Source of the DNA: Numida meleagris
Taxonomy: Eukaryota; Chordata; Aves; Galliformes; Numididae
Reading direction: 5' to 3'
NCBI RefSeq assembly: GCF_002078875.1
Contig: NC_034409.1
Location: forward strand, 109,215,568 to 109,279,567
DNA length: 64,000 bases
A program made the position numbers and the translations under genes. The notes beneath the pieces were generated by a model that saw only the letters and a program-made list of their open reading frames with translations, was not told the DNA's origin and ran no database searches. The stretch's first letter is position 1. Each line of letters begins with the position of its first letter. Of this stretch, positions 62,254 to 64,000 are shown in pieces.

Positions 62254-62882
62254 CTCAGCAAGTCTGGAGGCGACACCAAAAAGTGCAGTTGAAAGGACAG
62301 AGATAAGGGATTCCATCCAGAGGGACCTGGACAGGCTGGAGAAGTGGGACCATATGAACCTGGTGAAGTTCAGCAAGGCCAAATGCAAAATGTTGTACTT
62401 GGGTTGGAACAATCCCAAACATGAATGCAGGCTGAGCGATGAATGGAGTGAGAGAAGCCATGTGAAGAAGGACTTGGGGGTACTGACAGATGAAAAATTA
62501 TGCATGAGCCAGCAGTGCAAGCTTGCAGCCTGAAAAGCCAGCCATTTTCTGGGCTGCATCAAAAGAATGGTGGCCAGCAGGGAGAAGGAGGTGATCCTGC
62601 CACTATACACTGGGTACTGCAACCAGGCCTGGGGCCCCCAACACAAAAAAGATGTGGAACTGTTGTAGCAGGTCCAGAGGAGGCCACAAAGATGATCAGA
62701 GGGCTGGAGCACCTCTCCTCTGAAGACTGACTGAGAGAGCTGGGCTTGTTCAGTTTGGAGAAGGGAAGGCTCCTGGGAGACCTCATTGTCACCTTTCAGT
62801 ACTTAAAGGGGGCCTATAAGAGGGGTAGGGAGAGACTTTTTACAGGGATATGTAGTGATAGAACAAGGAACAGCAACAGGAG
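62254..62882 (+). mobile_element. CR1 LINE, pol fragment without 3' tail
   Basis: The fragment reads 'RDSIQRDLDRLEKWDHMNLV', 'KFSKAKCKMLYLGWNN', 'KDLGVLTDEKLCMSQQC' (frame 62135-62533) and then, in another frame, '[15 protein letters not shown]'. This is the part of pol between the reverse-transcriptase core and the C-terminus. A TGA near 62531 and frame shifts break it. It ends near 62882 without the usual 3' UTR or octamer tail, so its 3' end is deleted. + strand, same direction as MAOB. Confidence 0.93.
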
Positions 62883-64000
62883 GATTTATTGAACAGTAAG
62901 TTCTGTTTTATGTACAAAACTGCTGCAGTCTTTGGCATTTCTGTGAATGGTGTAGATTAAAAAGAAGTGCCCATATGTATGAAAAGACTTAGCCACAGAC
63001 TGTATGGAATATCCTTGATGCTAGGGAATATTTAGATTGGAAATGTAAGGGAGTAATTAGTTCTGTGGAGATTTCAAAACTTGCACAGTGGGAGGATTTT
63101 CTGATTGTTCAGAAGCATCAGAAAACTTAAGAAATTTTCTTAAATCAAATTTTGAAAGCTGTTCGGAGGTTTCACTTAAAAACTTCCTTCATATGTTTTC
63201 AAAACTACTTTCCTGTCCCTGCTTTTGCTGTGGAGACCTCTTTACTTTGTTTCAAAAGAACAGATTTTAACCTAGTGTTGCTTATACTTTAGTCATACTC
63301 AGTCATACTTATGAAAATACTTCTCGTAAATTACTAGTGCATAGATTTTGCAATCAGAGTGAGGTTAATCAGTTCTTTGTGAAAGGTGAACTTCTTTGAC
63401 TTATTATAGTGAATGTCATTTGAAGCATGCTTAGTGTTTTCTCATTCACAAGTAGCCCGATGTGTTCCTGTATGTTCCAGAATGAAAACCTGCCAGAACA
63501 AAAATACTGAAATGGTAGATTTATAAAATAGTTACACTCCTATCGTTGTGTTATTAAGATGTGATTGTATTCTTCAAGTCTTTCTCTTTATTTGTGTGAA
63601 GGTTTTATGCACTGCATGATTACAGTATCTTTCACTCAATCTGTAAGTCAATTTTAATTTACTTAGAAAAAAACACAAAACAGGTCAGGTGTTCGGTGGG
63701 CTGTTATCTGAAGATGTTCAATTTGCTTTGGAACAGACTGAAGCAGAGGGCAAAATTGTTTTTTGAAACAAAATGTAAGATGTGTTGCAAGAAAAATATA
63801 CATGAGATGCATTAGTTCCTCTGCTTACTTATTGGTGTTTTGTTTTTTCTGCCAGGTGGAAATTTACAGTGTCATAGTAGTTCTCCCTTGAAAAAATCCA
63901 GTTTGCCAAACAAGGCACTATTTTTGGAGAGCATCCCTAATCTAACAGTCCTATACCAACTATCTATTTGGGAAAAAACAACAACAACAAAAACCACACA

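Larger units (their letters stand above)
59929..64000 (+). other. MAOB: MAOB intron 1 (5' part, continues past window)
   Basis: The intron begins with GTGGGT and runs off the window. The first 130 bases are still CpG-rich. I looked for an exon 2 (the AAKLL..VLEARDRVGGRTYT region of MAO) and did not see it, as expected for the long first intron known in mammals. Two CR1 fragments are present (60.8 and 62.25-62.88 kb). Open frames in this stretch look non-coding. Confidence 0.8.

Noticed and set aside
59929..64000. Search for MAOB exon 2
   Set aside because: No sequence resembling the next MAO segment (AAKLL to GGRTYT) or a matching acceptor was seen. It probably lies beyond the window.

Overview
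The window looks like avian nuclear DNA. It carries about twenty CR1 (chicken repeat 1) LINE fragments, many ending in the ATTCTATGATTCTAT-type 3' tail typical of bird CR1. Two vertebrate genes can be recognised, and they sit in an order known from other amniotes. The species cannot be fixed from this sequence; a galliform such as chicken is plausible. One assembly gap (226 N) lies inside a GGAA microsatellite.

Layout. 1-17.3 kb: gene-free flank with CR1 copies at 1-161, 5.5-5.75 kb and 14.3-15.0 kb (the last a broken reverse-transcriptase fragment), plus a TTCC-rich tract at 2.05-2.29 kb. 17.3-37.7 kb: the Norrie disease gene NDP on the + strand. There are two candidate non-coding first exons (17.4-17.5 kb, with a CT tract and TATAAAAG; and 18.25-18.55 kb, in a CpG-rich block with CCAAT and TATA-like boxes). 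Coding exon 2 is at 28821-28994 and coding exon 3 at 36871-37098, followed by a 3' UTR with AATAAA at 37641. The joined reading frame is 133 codons, the same length as human Norrin, and keeps all 11 mature cysteines. 37.7-59.6 kb: intergenic DNA with many CR1 fragments and no supported gene. 59.64-60.06 kb: CpG island with GC boxes and exon 1 (46 coding bases) of a monoamine oxidase gene, best called MAOB. Its intron 1 runs off the end of the window.

How the genes relate. NDP encodes a secreted cystine-knot ligand for FZD4/LRP5/TSPAN12 (Wnt/beta-catenin signalling in retinal and inner-ear vessels). MAOB encodes an outer-mitochondrial-membrane flavoenzyme that deaminates amines. They are not functionally linked. 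They are neighbours because the NDP-MAOB-MAOA block is an old vertebrate linkage group, on the human X but autosomal in birds. Both genes are read left to right here, matching the human relative orientation, with about 22 kb between NDP's predicted 3' end and MAOB's start codon.

I found no convincing new biological system. The most interesting leads are the two possible NDP promoters, two upstream ORFs in the NDP leader, a signal peptide without basic n-region residues, and a CR1 copy abutting the MAOB CpG island.
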